From contig JAGMVK010000018.1 of the NCBI GenBank assembly GCA_020747065.1, positions 744,001 through 808,000 of the forward strand: a stretch of 64,000 nucleotides of DNA, read 5' to 3'. The notes beneath the pieces are model-generated. The model was not told the origin of the DNA and made no database searches. It saw nothing but the letters and a program-made list of their open reading frames with translations. This stretch comes from Cadophora sp. MPI-SDFR-AT-0126. Taxonomy: Eukaryota > Ascomycota > Leotiomycetes > Helotiales > Ploettnerulaceae. Below, in pieces: positions 34,864 through 48,045 of the stretch (its first letter is position 1; each line of letters begins with the position of its first letter). Position numbers and translations under genes: made by a program.

Positions 34864-35938
34864 CCTCTATCATTTTCGACGGCTGTGAAATGTTCGCAGG
34901 GCTAAAACCCCCCCTTCAATGTCCAGCCAGATTGCACAGAGGGTCGAAAGAGGGTCGCGATATGAGGTTGAGGTTTCTGGAGGTGTGTGGTACAGTAGAC
35001 CACTACATGAGGACAAAAGGTTCGAAATTGTGGCTGAGAGAAAGTTCTGGCCCCAAGCCCAGCCTGCTCGTGAAAGTCAGACCACTTTTCGCTTGAGCTG
35101 TGACAGCCGCAAGGAAGGCAAAAGAAACTGAGGCCACTCTATGGACTGAGTGTTGCAGCGATTCATGGCAAATCGCTCGATTGTGATTGCGATTGCGATT
35201 GCGCATTGAACCCCCTGTATGCCTATCAGAAAAACGCCTCACTTGAGGGGAGTCGGATTTGATTCGTTGCACACGGCAAATTTGCGGGAATCTGTCCCAG
35301 AACGGTTCCTTGTCTGATCGAGAAGTGACACCTTGGGAAGCAACCCTTGAAGGTCATTCTCAACGTGTGCCCACAGGCAGGCAGACTTCTGCTTCATTCG
35401 GATCTTCAGAGCAACTACCAGACCGGTTTGCTTTCCCAGCCCGTGGTGCAAATATGAAACTGGGCCAGTCCAATGATAATGGCATCGGAATTTGATTAAA
35501 TGCAGTCGCGGATGGATGCAGATTTGACATTCCCATCCGGCGGGCCGAGCAAAGACGGGAGGTTTCCTGACCAGGACTACCTGACACGTGGCTCTTGGAG
35601 CTTACGAAGGAAGGCGAAGGTAGCACGGCAACTTCCGACCCAGCTTAATTGACAACAATCGCGTCATTGGAGAACCTGGAATCCTCGAATATCTTCATCA
35701 AATACGAGGTACATTCTTATAGATATTTTTTTATATACACCTCCCACCTGATCCCTCTATCCACCAGTCTACACATACACTCCATCCATCCATCCATCTA
35801 TGATAATCCAACTGACAAAACAAAAAAAGGTGTTGGTGATGCATTAGATAGCGAACATATCTTGATAAATGACAATGATGAAGACGACAAGAGAATGGGT
35901 ATTTTGTTGCGTGCCGCTACGCTGTGCTAATGTGACAA
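34864..35938. other. Intergenic, phytochrome promoter
   Basis: No gene seen. Short simple repeats only: GATTGC three times near 35185-35203 and (CCAT)n near 35780-35800. Confidence 0.5.
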
Positions 35939-38900
35939 CTACCTGCGGTTGAAATTGAGGTATCTAGACTGTTAAAAGGATCAGCAAGCGATTTCTCACA
36001 CTTTTGGATGGCGAGGGCGAAGAAGAGGGGAGAACTTACACCGAGGAACAGCAAAACCAAGTTACTACCAATGAATGCAATCAAGATCCCCAGATCTCTC
36101 CAGCGATTGCTGAATTCGAAACCAAGACCAGAGTAAAATTGGTCGCCAACCTTATAAGCGCAGTACTCGCAAGCATCAGTCACATTGCTGACGATATAGC
36201 CTGGTCCACCGGCCTTGAAGAAATCGGTCATGTATTCGCCGCAGTTCTGGCCGCCGGGCGCAGAGAAGCGTTGCAGCTCGGAAGCGCTGCAGGTTACCTC
36301 CCGGTCGTGAAGTTCTGTCACCACCATGCCGCCGATGAGGCGAGTGAAGGGATCGAGTTGGTAGAGCCATGCGCGCCAGAATTTGGGGATCTGCGGCTTG
36401 GGAATTGTGACACCGCAGAAGAGGGCGAAAGTGATGATGATAAAAGGATTGAGGAGCGCGGAGATGAAGGGGCTGGGTGTGATGGCAGCCACCATCTGAC
36501 CAAGCGTGACGGAGAACAGTTCTGTGACGAGGACCATGAAGAATTGGTAGCCTGCTCGTGAACTCGCGGACTGGAAACCTGGCATATAGTAGATTGGCAG
36601 GAAGAATCCCACGGCGCAGAGGATGGAGTATGGCATTTCTGCTACGACCAAGGAGGAAGCGAATGCGAATTGCCCGTACATCTTGGAAGAAGCTTCTCTG
36701 TAGTAGATCATACGAGACATGGCGTATTTCGGTTCGACTTGTGCAAGGATCAGGGCGGGAAGAACAGTGACCTGGAAGATGACGAAGACTCGGTATTGCA
36801 GAGACTGGCGAGAATCATCGAGATTGAGATAAGCAAGCCCCGTGAGGAGCGCAATGATGACATGGTTGAAGAGACGGGTGAAACCATAGTTGGGCGAGCG
36901 CCAAAATGCGAGGTTTGTTCGCTTCTGGACAATCTTAAGTTGGTGCATGAGCGGAGTCGCGAATTCTCTCTCGTCTTTCTTGACATGCGAGGCGACATCC
37001 GCAAGTCTTTCGGCCTTCATTTGCGAGATTTTGTCTTTAATGTTGGCCAGTTCTGGGGATTCGGCAAAGATTTCTGCCCAGTCTCTGTCGCCAACTCGAG
37101 CAGCTTGTCCAGCTCCTATGGCATCCAGCATGTACTCGGCAGGGTTGGCATCTGGGGGGCAGTCGGCACCGTGTCTGTGTAAGTAGTCGATCAGTACACA
37201 GGCATCCTTTCCGATGTCACCAAAGTAGACGGTCTGGCCTCCCCTTTGGAGAAGCAAAAGACGATCAAAATTCTCGAATAGGGCGGCGTTCGGCTGATGT
37301 ATAGTGCACAAAATGGCTTGTCCAGCGCTCGCTAGCTTCCTCAAGAATCTAACAATGTTGAAGGCGGACTGAGAGTCGAGTCCAGATGTTGGTTCATCCA
37401 AGAACAAGAGAAGTTCAGGCTTGGCAGCCAACTCGACACCAATAGTGACACGTTTCCGCTGTTCCACTGCAAGACCAGATTCAGGATCTCCGATGATCGC
37501 ATCAGCCATGTCCTCCATTTCCAAAAGACTGAGGATCTCCTCGACGTAAGCGTATTTCTCAGCTTGGGGTACCTCGAAAGGTTGGCGAAGATCAGCTGAA
37601 AATCTCAAGGCTTCACGGACAGTTTGGGTAGATTCGTGGACATCGAGTTGTTCGGCATAGGATGTTCCTCTTTGGAATGCATTTCCTGGCGCGATACCAT
37701 CGACAAGAATGTCACCGGAGATGACACCAATGTTCTTTCTCGCGGCTAGGACATCAAGAAGGGTGGTCTTTCCAGCTCCACTTGCACCCATGAGAGCAGT
37801 AAGTTCTCCAGGTCGGACGTAGCCATAGACATTATTCAGAAGACGTAACTGTCCAGAAGGAGTGGGCACATCGTAATTGAGACCTTCCCAGGTAAGGACG
37901 GCTCTGGAAGTAATATTGATCTCTGAACCTTGAGCATCACCTTTAGCGGCTCTTCGCTCGTCACGCTTTGCAATGAGAGCTGCGTTCAGCTCATCTCTCT
38001 CCTTGTTTGGCCTCTGGAAAACTTTGGCAGTGTTTCCACCTGCGCCGAAGGTGATCCATTCACCCAAAGTCATGTTGGCGATCAAGAAGAAGACAATCAG
38101 AGCGACGATGATTCCGAAGTTTCGCCAAAGCTCATCTGGGCGGTACGAAAAGCCATCGGTGATATAGGCAGAGCCAGAGACTTGATCGGTTCCGGCAACG
38201 CTGCCTGCAAGAGTGCAGACTTGATTGTCGATATTGGTGTATGATGGACCCGACGGAATCAAGGACTCTCCAGTGCAAGTAAGTGTTAGCCGGCTGAACT
38301 CGTTCTCCATCAATGCGGAAAATCCTAGACCCAGAGCATTGATCCAATAAATCCATCTAATCCATACTTTCTCGGACTGGTACTGGATGATGTAACCAGA
38401 GGTGATAACAAAAAGGGTGATGATAGTTGCTGCAAATTTGATAGCGTAGTCGAAATCGGGGCAGAGGCATCCAACAGTCCTGAAAAACAGAGTCATGGAC
38501 ATATAGCCACTAACAATAACAAGATAGAAGGTGAAGAATGCACCTGCATCTCGGACGAGACCGCACATGAAGTAGACAATGATTGAAAATACCAGAATTT
38601 GAGTTGCCGAGAAGAGCAGATCCACCAAGATCTGAGCAATCCACAAGGCAGAAGGTCGATGGAATGTGTACGCCTTGTGCTTGTTGACGATCGGACGACC
38701 TATCATGGTACTTGCTAACTCAGAAAAAGCCTGGAAAGCGTTAAAAAGCAGACTAATGAAGAGAAGACCTCCACGAGTAAAGGCACCAGCAGAAGTCTTA
38801 GGCAAGTTCAACCACACCGTTCCGAGAACAATCGCAATAACAATAGAGGTGATCCAACTGACAACCAAGGAGAACTTGTCTTGCCACTTGATCAGGTATT

Positions 38901-40523
38901 GACGTTGCATCAAGGCCCAGACTTGCAAGTAGAAGGGAATGCTGTAGACTGATTTCGATGCACCCTTTCGCTTACTGTCATGAACTGCTGTGAGGAAATC
39001 TTCTTGTCTTTGCTTGTCCTCTGCAATGGACTTTCGGTATTGCTCCATTTCGTTGCCGAGCGCAGTTGCAAATTTGGACTTATTGAATGCCTCTGCCAAT
39101 GTCTCGGGACTGTGTGGAGCATTCTCAGATGACCGCCCGTCGGCGTACTCTCGTTCAAATTCATCTGTGCAGCCAGTCAAGAAATCGGGCGAAGTCTGAC
39201 GAGGCTTTTCCTTGAATCCAAGACCTTCAAAATAAGCTCGAGCTTCACTTGCGGGTCCAAAATAGACCTGGCGTCCAGCATCGATCACAAGGACTTTGTC
39301 GAATTGCTTGTAGATGTTCTCGGAAGCTTGGTACAGTGAGACAAAGGTAGTCGTCTTGTAGATGTTGGTCATGACTCGAAGAGATTTGGCATAATCCAAG
39401 GCAGTTGAAGCGTCCAAACCACGGGTAGAGTTATCCCAAGCACAAACGGTGGCTGCAGTGACCATCATCTCGGCAATGGAAACTCGCTTTCTCTCACCTC
39501 CAGACACACCACGCACGAATGGATTGCCGACGATCGTGTTCCGGGTGTGCTCAATGTTGAACATCTTCAGGAGAGTTGTAATAACTCTATCCTTGAAGTC
39601 CGCTTTTGACATACCCTGAGGACGCTTGCCTGGAGTCTTAGTGTCCAATGCAAAACCCAGAGTTTGTCCAACAGTAAGAGTGGGGTGGTGCACGTCGTCC
39701 TCTTGGTTGTACACAGCTTCTCCTCGATACTGTTTCGCGAAAGTCTCTGCATCGAATGGGCCGTAGAGAACCTCTCCATCCACACCAGTGTAACCGAAAC
39801 GCTGGTTCGCAATGACTTTCAAGAAAGTTGTGCAACCGGATCCAGGACGACCCAGCACCAAAACCATCTCGCCTGGGTGAACGACACCCCGGAAATCCTT
39901 CAAGATATTGACCTCCCTCCCTTTCTTTCCAACGCCGAAAATGTTCATGGCCGTCTCGAAGACATTGAAGAAGCTGATGAACGCATCAGGAAAAGTCTTG
40001 ACGAAGTTTGTAACACCTCCAGTTCCCGACACGGTGAGATTGTCCCAAATGACGCCGATATGCTTAGGTCGAAGGCCGGATTCTCGCTCTGCCTGGCAAA
40101 TAATTAGCTGTTGGATTGGGAAAATCTTGGAGGGCGACATACATGGTGATTTCCCCGCAATGTGCTCTCTAAATCAAAAGCCTCCTCCTCGGTCGTCGAA
40201 TCCTCAGATGCGACCTGCTCGACATCCTTCTCGCTAGCACCCTTCTTCGATTGTCTCGATTGTGTTCTCGAAAGTCGTCTGCTGGTTTGGCTTATGCCCG
40301 ACAATTCTCTCTGCAATGTCGCGAACTCCGCCTCAGCAGCCTTGACGTCGATGCCGGTGTTCGTGGAAGAGAAGCCATTGGGGTTTGCATGTCGCACATT
40401 CTCCCGCTGGACCTCAGGATCTGTCGCCGTGTCGATTGAGTTTCGGGCAGTGTTGTTGGAAGTGTCAATTGGGGATTCCTCGAGTGCCTTGGGGGACTGC
40501 TCGTAGGTTCCTTTCTCAGACAT
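35939..40523 (-). CDS. PDR-type (ABC-G) multidrug ABC transporter
   Basis: Three exons: 40523-40143, 40092-36040, 35968-35939; 1487 residues. Topology is (NBD-TMD)x2. NBD1 has the degenerate fungal Walker A GRPGSGCTT (about residue 208), signature VSGGERKRVS and Walker B CAWDNSTRGLD; NBD2 has GASGAGKTT, the degenerate signature LAVEQRKRVTIG and LLLFLDEPTSGLDS. Each NBD is followed by six predicted membrane spans. It should export hydrophobic toxicants or fungicides across the plasma membrane, as PDR5, CDR1 or AtrB do. The last intron (71 nt, GTAAGT..AACAG with branch-like GCTGATCC) gives the end SRYLNFNRR; if retained, the frame stays open to 35917 with a different tail. The N-terminal 120 residues are polar and cytosolic. 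Confidence 0.95.
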
Positions 40524-41955
40524 GATGTCGTGCGTCACAGGGTGTGCCCCCGCCAAAATCCCTGACCAGAGTTTGTTTGACTGACAGCCTGGGTTGTTGA
40601 TAGGCTTCCTGGAAAATAGAACCGAGGTTATTATATATCGAAGAATAGACGACTATGGGAAGTCCCACGTCTATTGAGAATTGACGAAGAGAACTTTGGT
40701 ATGGTATGAAAGGAATGAAGAAGAGAAAAGGAAAGAGTGCTGCTGCGGTTGACGATGTAAGTGGCGCGCAGCTTTGACAATAAACAATTTTCCAGGGGAT
40801 CTTTGAGGGCTCGGTGTGTCCCACAGAATCCGGAATTAAGATCGGACTTGCCCAAGTGGATCATAAGACAGCAATGTTGGTTGAGTTTATACTATGGCCC
40901 TTGTGCATTTCGACGGATGCTATTTGTCACTAGCTATCGGGTTGTGGAGAGTTAGTGGAGTGGATTGTATCGCTGACTCGAAATTCGTTTTGATGGATCC
41001 ACTACCCGATAGCCAAGCAGGCACGCTACGCGATTAGTTGAAATGGCTATCCGTGCAGTTTCCGAGTCATTATGAGTGGCTCATATCTTTCATAGAGCGT
41101 CTTCGGACAGCGAGACTGCGGGAACATGGTAACACAAAAGGAGGGCAAGTTTCTTCCAAATGCTGATATGAACATCCAGACTTGTCAGAAGCAGAGAAGG
41201 GATGACTGCGGCCCCTTCGGGTTCCTTTCTCATACTAAGTCACAAGCTACTGTACCGAAACAGTCGATAGCCTTTGATGGAATCTAGGCTTCAAGCACCA
41301 AAAATGGTACGCCGTTTGACTCACCAACCCATCAAACTCTGCGCGGAGAGATCTTTATTCCGAATTCCACGCATCATCAGTGAACTTTGATAGATAGTCC
41401 ACGTCGCCAAGAAGAAGTCCAAGATTCACCGCTGCGGGTATCAGAGAGAAGCTGACAAAACCTCAAAACGAAAGCTGACGGAAGTGGATCTTTTGCGCTA
41501 ATTCGAATTTCGCTACGAAACAAATGGAACAGGGATCGCGAGACTGCTGACAAGTACCAACAAACAACCCTCCGTATCCGGTCGACTTCGGCCGAACGAG
41601 GCTCTCGAAAATCTTGTGCCTATCCATACTCCCCAGGTATTTGGTTTTAAAGAGTCGCAGATTTATCCTCAGCTTAGAGTTGAACTGGTATGTTCTTCGA
41701 TCAAACGAGCTTTAAGAAAAACGAAAAGTACTCCTGGCGTGATGGTGTAAGCGTAGCTCAATTGTCGGCCACATCTTCCCGATTATATCTTGGCTGCAGT
41801 TTCTTCGAACAAGTCCAAATGATTGGACCACTCAGGTCATTTGTTTGGAGTTGCTTCATACTGACTGCAGACAGTCACAAAACGCCACCTCTATTTTCTG
41901 CCTACAGATGCTACCCATATGTACAATCACAGCCACGCCATGAATGTCCTCTCCT
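40524..41955. other. Intergenic, promoter of the ABC transporter
   Basis: About 1.4 kb between the start of the transporter gene and the end of the spherulin-like gene. No coding potential beyond short overlapping ORFs; no repeat noticed. Confidence 0.5.
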
Positions 41956-42747
41956 TCATTGCGACTTTTGGACGGCCGTTGTTGAGGAGGTCCCTGAGTC
42001 AATCGGCAAGAATTCTGGTGGAACCGTGTCGGCCAATTCCTCGCAGAATTCCACCCACATCTCAGACAGCTCATTGTAGCTCGTCTGTGTCGTCAGAAGC
42101 ATTCCGCCCACATTCGCATCCGCAAGGTCGTGAATCACTTCCGCCTGAAGCCTTTCGTCTTGGGGAAAGTCATGTATGAGGTACGTGGATCTTTCGACCA
42201 GATCTGGGGGTGTTGAAGTCAATACCGATATGTTGAACGCCGACCATTCATTTTCGAAGACATTAACTGTGTCAGCGAGATCGTAGAAAGCCTTATCAAC
42301 GACGACTCCAGGATTGAATGAGATATGTTGTCTGCCAGGCCCCAGAGCTTCCTTCGCAAAAGTCGTGATGTTGCTCATGTACGCCCAGGTCTCTTCTGTC
42401 AAGGCTGAAGTCGTCTCGTCGAAAAATATGCCTTGGACTGCAATGTTCGGATTGGCGTGCGTTGGCCAAGCAGCATAACAAGTAATGTCTTCGAGCACGA
42501 GGTCGAGATCTCGGTGGACCCAGTTTATGGGAACATATCCAAGGGTGACGACGTTGGTGAAATTATTCAGCCCATCGAGAGCAACTTCGTAGTTCTTATC
42601 CGGGAAGATATTCGCCAAATTCGGCGCAACGATGATTTGAAAGTTGAGGTTCGGATGTGCGGTAACCGATGCCGTAATGTTACTCCAAGACGTCTCGTTG
42701 TACGGATACAGGTAAAGCGGCAGAAGCACGAAAGCTGGGTTGACCAT
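41956..42747 (-). CDS. Spherulation-specific family 4 (spherulin 4) protein
   Basis: Single exon from the ATG at 42747, 263 residues. VLLPLYLYPYNETSW near the N-terminus, NWVHRDLDLVLEDI, IAVQGIFFDET and GGMLLTTQTSYNELSEMW are typical of the spherulin 4 family, a TIM-barrel-like group related to glycosidases; the acidic FFDET may be an active-site strand. Seven or so NxS/T sequons suggest passage through the secretory pathway, yet the chosen start gives no signal peptide. The frame is open upstream for 17 codons without an ATG, so a separate signal-peptide exon could exist. Catalytic role is unknown. Confidence 0.7.
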   Translation of the reverse strand: MVNPAFVLLPLYLYPYNETSWSNITASVTAHPNLNFQIIVAPNLANIFPDKNYEVALDGLNNFTNVVTLGYVPINWVHRDLDLVLEDITCYAAWPTHANPNIAVQGIFFDETTSALTEETWAYMSNITTFAKEALGPGRQHISFNPGVVVDKAFYDLADTVNVFENEWSAFNISVLTSTPPDLVERSTYLIHDFPQDERLQAEVIHDLADANVGGMLLTTQTSYNELSEMWVEFCEELADTVPPEFLPIDSGTSSTTAVQKSQ

Positions 42748-43955
42748 CTCGTCGAAAGGGCTTGCATATGAGCAACGAAAGGTCTCCGATATCCACGCTC
42801 ATCAACCTCAAGCATCAACCTGAAGTGCAACTCTGCGCAGAGTACCAACACGGATGCACGACATTGAGAAAGAGAGAATCTGGTTTCAACATCGTCAACT
42901 TGGCATTGTATTTGCCTATACAAGATTGCGAAAGAATGTGAAGTGCGCACGCGTCGGAACGAGACAGCGAAGAAAAGACTCAGGCTGAATGGTTGACGTC
43001 GACATCATCTGATATATGCCAGATATAGAAAACCTGGTACTGGCACTTGCAGCACATCGCAGTGGAATTGGATATCCTCCTGTACTATAATTAAAATATG
43101 TTTTGTTCTGTTTGATACAACGCGCGTCATGAAGTCCCAAACGGCGGCTCATGGCAGGCTTTTGCTCTGATCAAAACGCAGAATCTGGGGAAGCTGGGTG
43201 GTTGATATGAGCATTTGAGTGCCAAGACTGTGGTTTGAGGAAGAGACTTACCACACTAGGAAGCCGAACATGGTACCGATTTGTGGTATTACATTCTTTC
43301 GTGACTGCCGGGATCAAAGGACCGGGAGCTTTATTTTAATACCCACTTCTCGCCCTTCAAAATCTTTCTGCATCTCGAAAATCGGAAAATTCCCTGCCAA
43401 GGACCGCACCAGATCTGGTCAAGCCTCGAAAGCGGGGAAGCGAGACGAGGGTATTCCCGCAACCTCATTATCCTGATCAACATTACAGCCGTTCTAGCCG
43501 TCCTCAAGGTCCTGCATATATTGGACTTCTATTATTATCATCCATATCTGCAAGGCTCGAACCGAAGTCCCACGTGGTGTCGAGTAACGTTTCAACAATC
43601 CCAGGTTTGGACTGCTCGCTGCAAACCCGACTCGTATTGACCAGCGGTCAATTGAGAGACCATTGGCCTCTTCTTCACGTGTTTCTGCAGGTAAATGCGG
43701 GGGATTGCTACGTCTCACAATATCAACAGTGGGATATGACGATTCAATCTCGTTCAAGAGTTCATGTGCTGTACCGGTAGTGTAACAAGCCAGTGGTTGT
43801 GGGTCAGGAGATCTTCGAGTTCATAAGCAGCACCGAGTACCAGTGCTAAGATGGCGTTCAATTCTTTGGAAGTTTTTGATTTGGACAATTCCGGCAGTCC
43901 ATTTCTAGATCTCCTGCTTTTGTGCCTCAACCTCTCTATTCACCGTCTGAGAATC
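42748..43955. other. Divergent promoter space with three CreA-type motifs
   Basis: Lies between the spherulin-like gene (minus) and the GH27 gene (plus). CreA-like SYGGRG motifs on the plus strand occur at 43185 (CTGGGG), 43432 (GCGGGG) and 43697 (GCGGGG). An ATG at 43851 is in frame with the GH27 gene but precedes its signal peptide. No other gene seen. Confidence 0.45.
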
Positions 43956-45731
43956 ATGGCTTCTAATACGTTGAGTTACCTGATGGTCGTGGTTGGGGTT
44001 CTTCCTTCTGTTTTGTCTTCGCGGCCAGTACTGCAGCCAACACCACCTATGGGGTATAACAATGTATGCTTATTATTCCTTCTGCTTTGATATCTGAAAT
44101 TGTCTGCAGCTTCTAATTTCTTAACTGCTTAGTGGGCAGCTCTCATGTGTGGTCTGAACGAAACCGTCTTCGTTGAGACCGCCCAGTCCATGATCAAGTA
44201 TGGACTCTTGGATGCTGGATACAACAGAATTAATCTGGATGACTGGTGAGTTCTACAGGATTGTCCATATATTAATAATAGCTCGAAAACCTTCCAAAAA
44301 AAAAAACTTGCTGATCCCTCGTACAGCTGGAGCACTATGTCCCGTGCTGCAAATGGTTCGATGGAATGGGACACCGAGAAATTCCCCCATGGACTGCCTT
44401 GGCTCACGAACTACCTGAAAGAGCTCGGCTTCGTACCTGGGATCTACACAGACGCTGGAAACTTGAGCTGTGGTGGCTATCCAGGAGCTTTTGGCCACGA
44501 AGCCCTAGACGCTCAGACATTTGCTGACTGGGGCTTCGAGTATGTCAAATTGGATGGCTGTAACATGCCTACTGGCACAGAAGCAGAGTACAAATCCGTT
44601 TATGGCCGCTGGCACGACGTTCTGGCTGATATCAGGAAAGAAACGGGTAACCCAATGATCTTTTCCGAGTCAGCACCGGCATATTTTGCAGAAGCTGCAA
44701 ATCTTACAGATTGGTACAAAGTCATGAACTGGGTACCAAAGTTTGGACAGCTCGCACGTCACTCACGAGACTCGCTAGTCTTCAACTCTACACTTTACTG
44801 GCCGGACATTACCGGATGGGACTCAATCATGTTCAACTACGGCCAAGAAGTTCGACTGGCTCGATATCAACACCCTGGATATTTCAACGATCCGGATTTT
44901 CTGAATGTAGATCATTTCGATTACACTTTGGACGAGAAAAAGTCTCATTTCGCCTTGTGGTCTTCCTTCTCTGCACCTCTGATAATCTCCGCGTGGATGC
45001 CGAATCTGAACTCGATTGATATCGAGTATCTGGGTAACGCCGAAATCATTGCAATCGATCAAGACCCATTGGGCTTACAAGCTACTCTTGTCAGTCAAGA
45101 TGGCACATGGGACGTATTGACAAAAGATCTCGCGAATGGGGACCGTCTTCTCACGATCCTGAATCGGGGAAATCTTACAGCAAGCCATAGCGTATCCTTT
45201 GCCCGTATCGGAATCCCGGATCTCCCTATGGTTCATGTCAAAGACCTCTGGACGGGAGAGCTCAGTCACACCTCCAAAGAAGTGACTGCCCGCAACGTCC
45301 CAACGCACGGGACGGCAATCTTCAGACTTTCGGCTCCAAAGGGACGATATAGTAGCATTCCGACCGGTATGATCTTTAATACCTTCTCGCTCAGCACCCT
45401 CACTGCATCGTCTGAAGGAGTCAAGTGGACGAACTCGACTGCAATCGATGAACAAGTCTGGCAGGCAACAAAAGATGGAACGATCAGAACGATTGGGAAT
45501 GTGACAAATTGTCTGACTGATTTGGGTGACGGGAAGGTCGGGCTTTCAAGATGCTCGAGAAGAGGAGCCCAGAAATGGGACTACACTTATTCAGGCAATC
45601 TCCTGAGTCGAAGCTCGATGCTATGTCTTACTGAAGCTGATGTTGGCGCTGCGATACTATCTACTTGTCTCGACCAGGTAAATAGCCAGGTCGTCGCGCT
45701 CCCTAGTGGGGTGAAAATACTTGGGAGCTAA
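43956..45731 (+). CDS. Secreted GH27 alpha-galactosidase
   Basis: Three exons (43956-44063, 44133-44245, 44327-45731), 541 residues. A signal peptide ([22 protein letters not shown]) is followed by [32 protein letters not shown] and YVKLDGC, with the nucleophile at Asp150. GYFNDPDFL and the beta-domain start [13 protein letters not shown] fit GH27; I could not assign the acid/base by eye. The last 150 residues after the beta-sandwich contain spaced Cys and Trp ([27 protein letters not shown]), resembling a partial ricin-type lectin module. It should release galactose from galactosides or galactomannan outside the cell. The intron between exons 2 and 3 has a run of 12 A. Confidence 0.92.
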
Positions 45732-45907
45732 TGAGATGCTCCCTTGATTTCAATGGCGTTAATCTGATGAGATTCTTTTGATCACTGTGCCACAGAATTC
45801 TGAGCCCCGTGCTCAAATACAAGCTTCGGCAATGGAAAACATGTGAAGTCAGAATAGCCAGTACCTCGTTACCACTCATTTGCCTCCCAAATACCACAAC
45901 TTTCTTG

Positions 45908-47165
45908 TTACCATGCAAACTCCTCTCCAACAAGCTCCTCGCTCAGTTTCCACAACTTCTCCTGAATCTCCAAGCTCGTCGCGTACTCCCTCACCTTCAC
46001 CTTACTCACATCCCCATCATCCAAATACTCTCCACTAAACGGTTCCAATTCCGGGTCCAGCGCCGCGATCAACGCGGTTGCACATCCCTGCTCTAAAGTC
46101 TTTTGCGGAGCGCGGACGAATGCCCTTCCTTCCTTGGCTTCGGATGCAGTCATGCGGGCGAGACCGTCAGCGAGGATGGCTTCGTTACTGAGCATGTGGA
46201 CTTGGAGGTTTGAGCGGATAGCTATGTGGGTGTTAGGCCAGGTAAGGTGGATCTTGAGTATGTTGAATTGATAAGAGACGAGATGGGAAGGGGATCACTC
46301 ACAGCCAGGATTCAAAGAGAACGCAAAACCACCACTCCTCTCCATCTTTCTCGCGAGAGCCTTAGCAAAGAGCATGTTTGCTGTCTTTGACTGTCCATAC
46401 GCCTCCCATTCATTATACGTCTTCCCATCCTATTCAATCGTCTCCTCGTCAGCGCAATGCATGATCAACCATGATCAAAGACCATCCTCTGTGTCCCACA
46501 GATATCAAGGAATATATCAACAAACAGAAAAACTCACCTCAAAGTTCCAGTCCTTAAACCTCACACCCCCATGCGCATACGCACTACTCCCCACAACCAC
46601 AACCACAACCCTCGTCCCCATCCCACTCCCCTCCGCTACCAGCTTCCCCTTCAGCAAATTCACCAGCAAAAAATGCCCCAAATGGTTCGTAGCAAATTGG
46701 CTCTCGATCCCATCCTCAGTCTTCACATACGGACAAGCCATGATCGCTGCATTACAGATCAGGATATCAATTTTCTCGACTAGTGCATTGATCTCATTAG
46801 CAGCAGCTCGAACAGACGCTTGAGAAGCGAGATCGCAGGGGATGAATGTTGTTTTCACGGATGGATGCGCCTCGTTGATGGCGGTTATGACGGGTTGGAT
46901 TTTGGGAAGGGAGCGTCCGGTGAGGATGAGGTGGGAGGGGTTGCCGGAGGAGAGGGTGAGGGCTGTTTGGGCGCCGATTCCACCGGTGCTGGGCCCGGTT
47001 ATGAGGACTATCGGGTGTGTTAGATGGAGGTACCGTTGGGAAGAGAGGAGGGATGGCAGAACTTGGAATGGCGAGTGGGTTGTGCTTACTTGTTTTGCCT
47101 TCAACGCGGTCTTTGAAAGTTGAGACTACTTCGTTGCCTGTCGATGAGAAGGACCAGCGTGTCAT
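45908..47165 (-). CDS. Short-chain dehydrogenase/reductase (retinol-dehydrogenase-like)
   Basis: Four exons: 47165-47090, 47007-46538, 46429-46303, 46221-45908; 328 residues; introns 82, 108 and 81 nt. Cofactor motif ITGPSTGGIGAQTA, structural NAA (ICNAAIM), FATNHLGHFLL, catalytic Ser in GSSAYAHGG and YGQSKTAN (Tyr-x3-Lys) are all present, with NPGS-IRSNL restored across the last junction. ILTGRS after the second beta-strand suggests NADP preference. Extended C-terminal helices fit the retinol dehydrogenase/WW-oxidoreductase-like SDR group. No signal peptide. Substrate unknown. Confidence 0.88.
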
Positions 47166-48045
47166 CTTTTCAGTATAGAGTTATTATTTTGAAATCTGGC
47201 TTGAGCTTGAAATTTGAATGTGCAACGTGAATGCTGGAGATGGAAGGAGTTTGAAAAACTGGTGAGGAATTCAAAATTGTTGTCAAGTTCGATAAAGTCT
47301 CAAATGCAATCACTCCGTCAAAAGCTCAAGATCGTCGACCAAGTCTTACATCTCTCTCTTATATATCCAATTCAAAGCCCGATTAGTAGTGGCGACTACA
47401 ACTGACAACATCTGAGGCCTAGCGGTTGTGCGGCCGCGTGGACTCCACCACCCGGAGAAAACAATTTTAAAACCGAGAAAGTCCTGTCAGCACGTTGCAT
47501 ATTCGAGGACCTGCGGGGACATAGCCTATCGTGACATCACAGATGTGAAATTTCTGTGGCCAGCTTAGGTAACTGAGTTCTAAAATGTATTCGAACTTCC
47601 ATTGTTGCCTAGGACGATTTTGTCCTTAATACCTTGCCGAGCTGGGAAGGAGAGAAATGCGCGGCAAGATATTGTATCGCGATAGAACTTATCCACCACA
47701 GCTCTCACTAATATCTTATGCAATTGAAGTTGAACTGACCGGAAACTCATTTTGGTTCTTTGGTTTCTCACATTTCCTGGTATAGTCTCTAGATACATTT
47801 TGGCCGGTTCCCGTTGTTTGTGGCGTTTGTTGATTCACTTCGAACACAAGCGAGGCAAGGTTGACAGATTTCCCAGCGCGGCTCATAGACAACACAGTAA
47901 CCATATCATGTAACACGGTTTACTTGCAGTAAGTATCGGTGCTTTCATTCCAAAACAATACAACCACTTTTAGACACCAGGTCATACATTGTTAAACACA
48001 CAGAGAATCCCATCCTGTAACATACAGCAATCATCACTCCAGCCT
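47166..48045. other. Intergenic, no feature seen
   Basis: Contains the SDR promoter and the 3' end of the cysteine-module gene. Short ORFs only. Confidence 0.5.
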
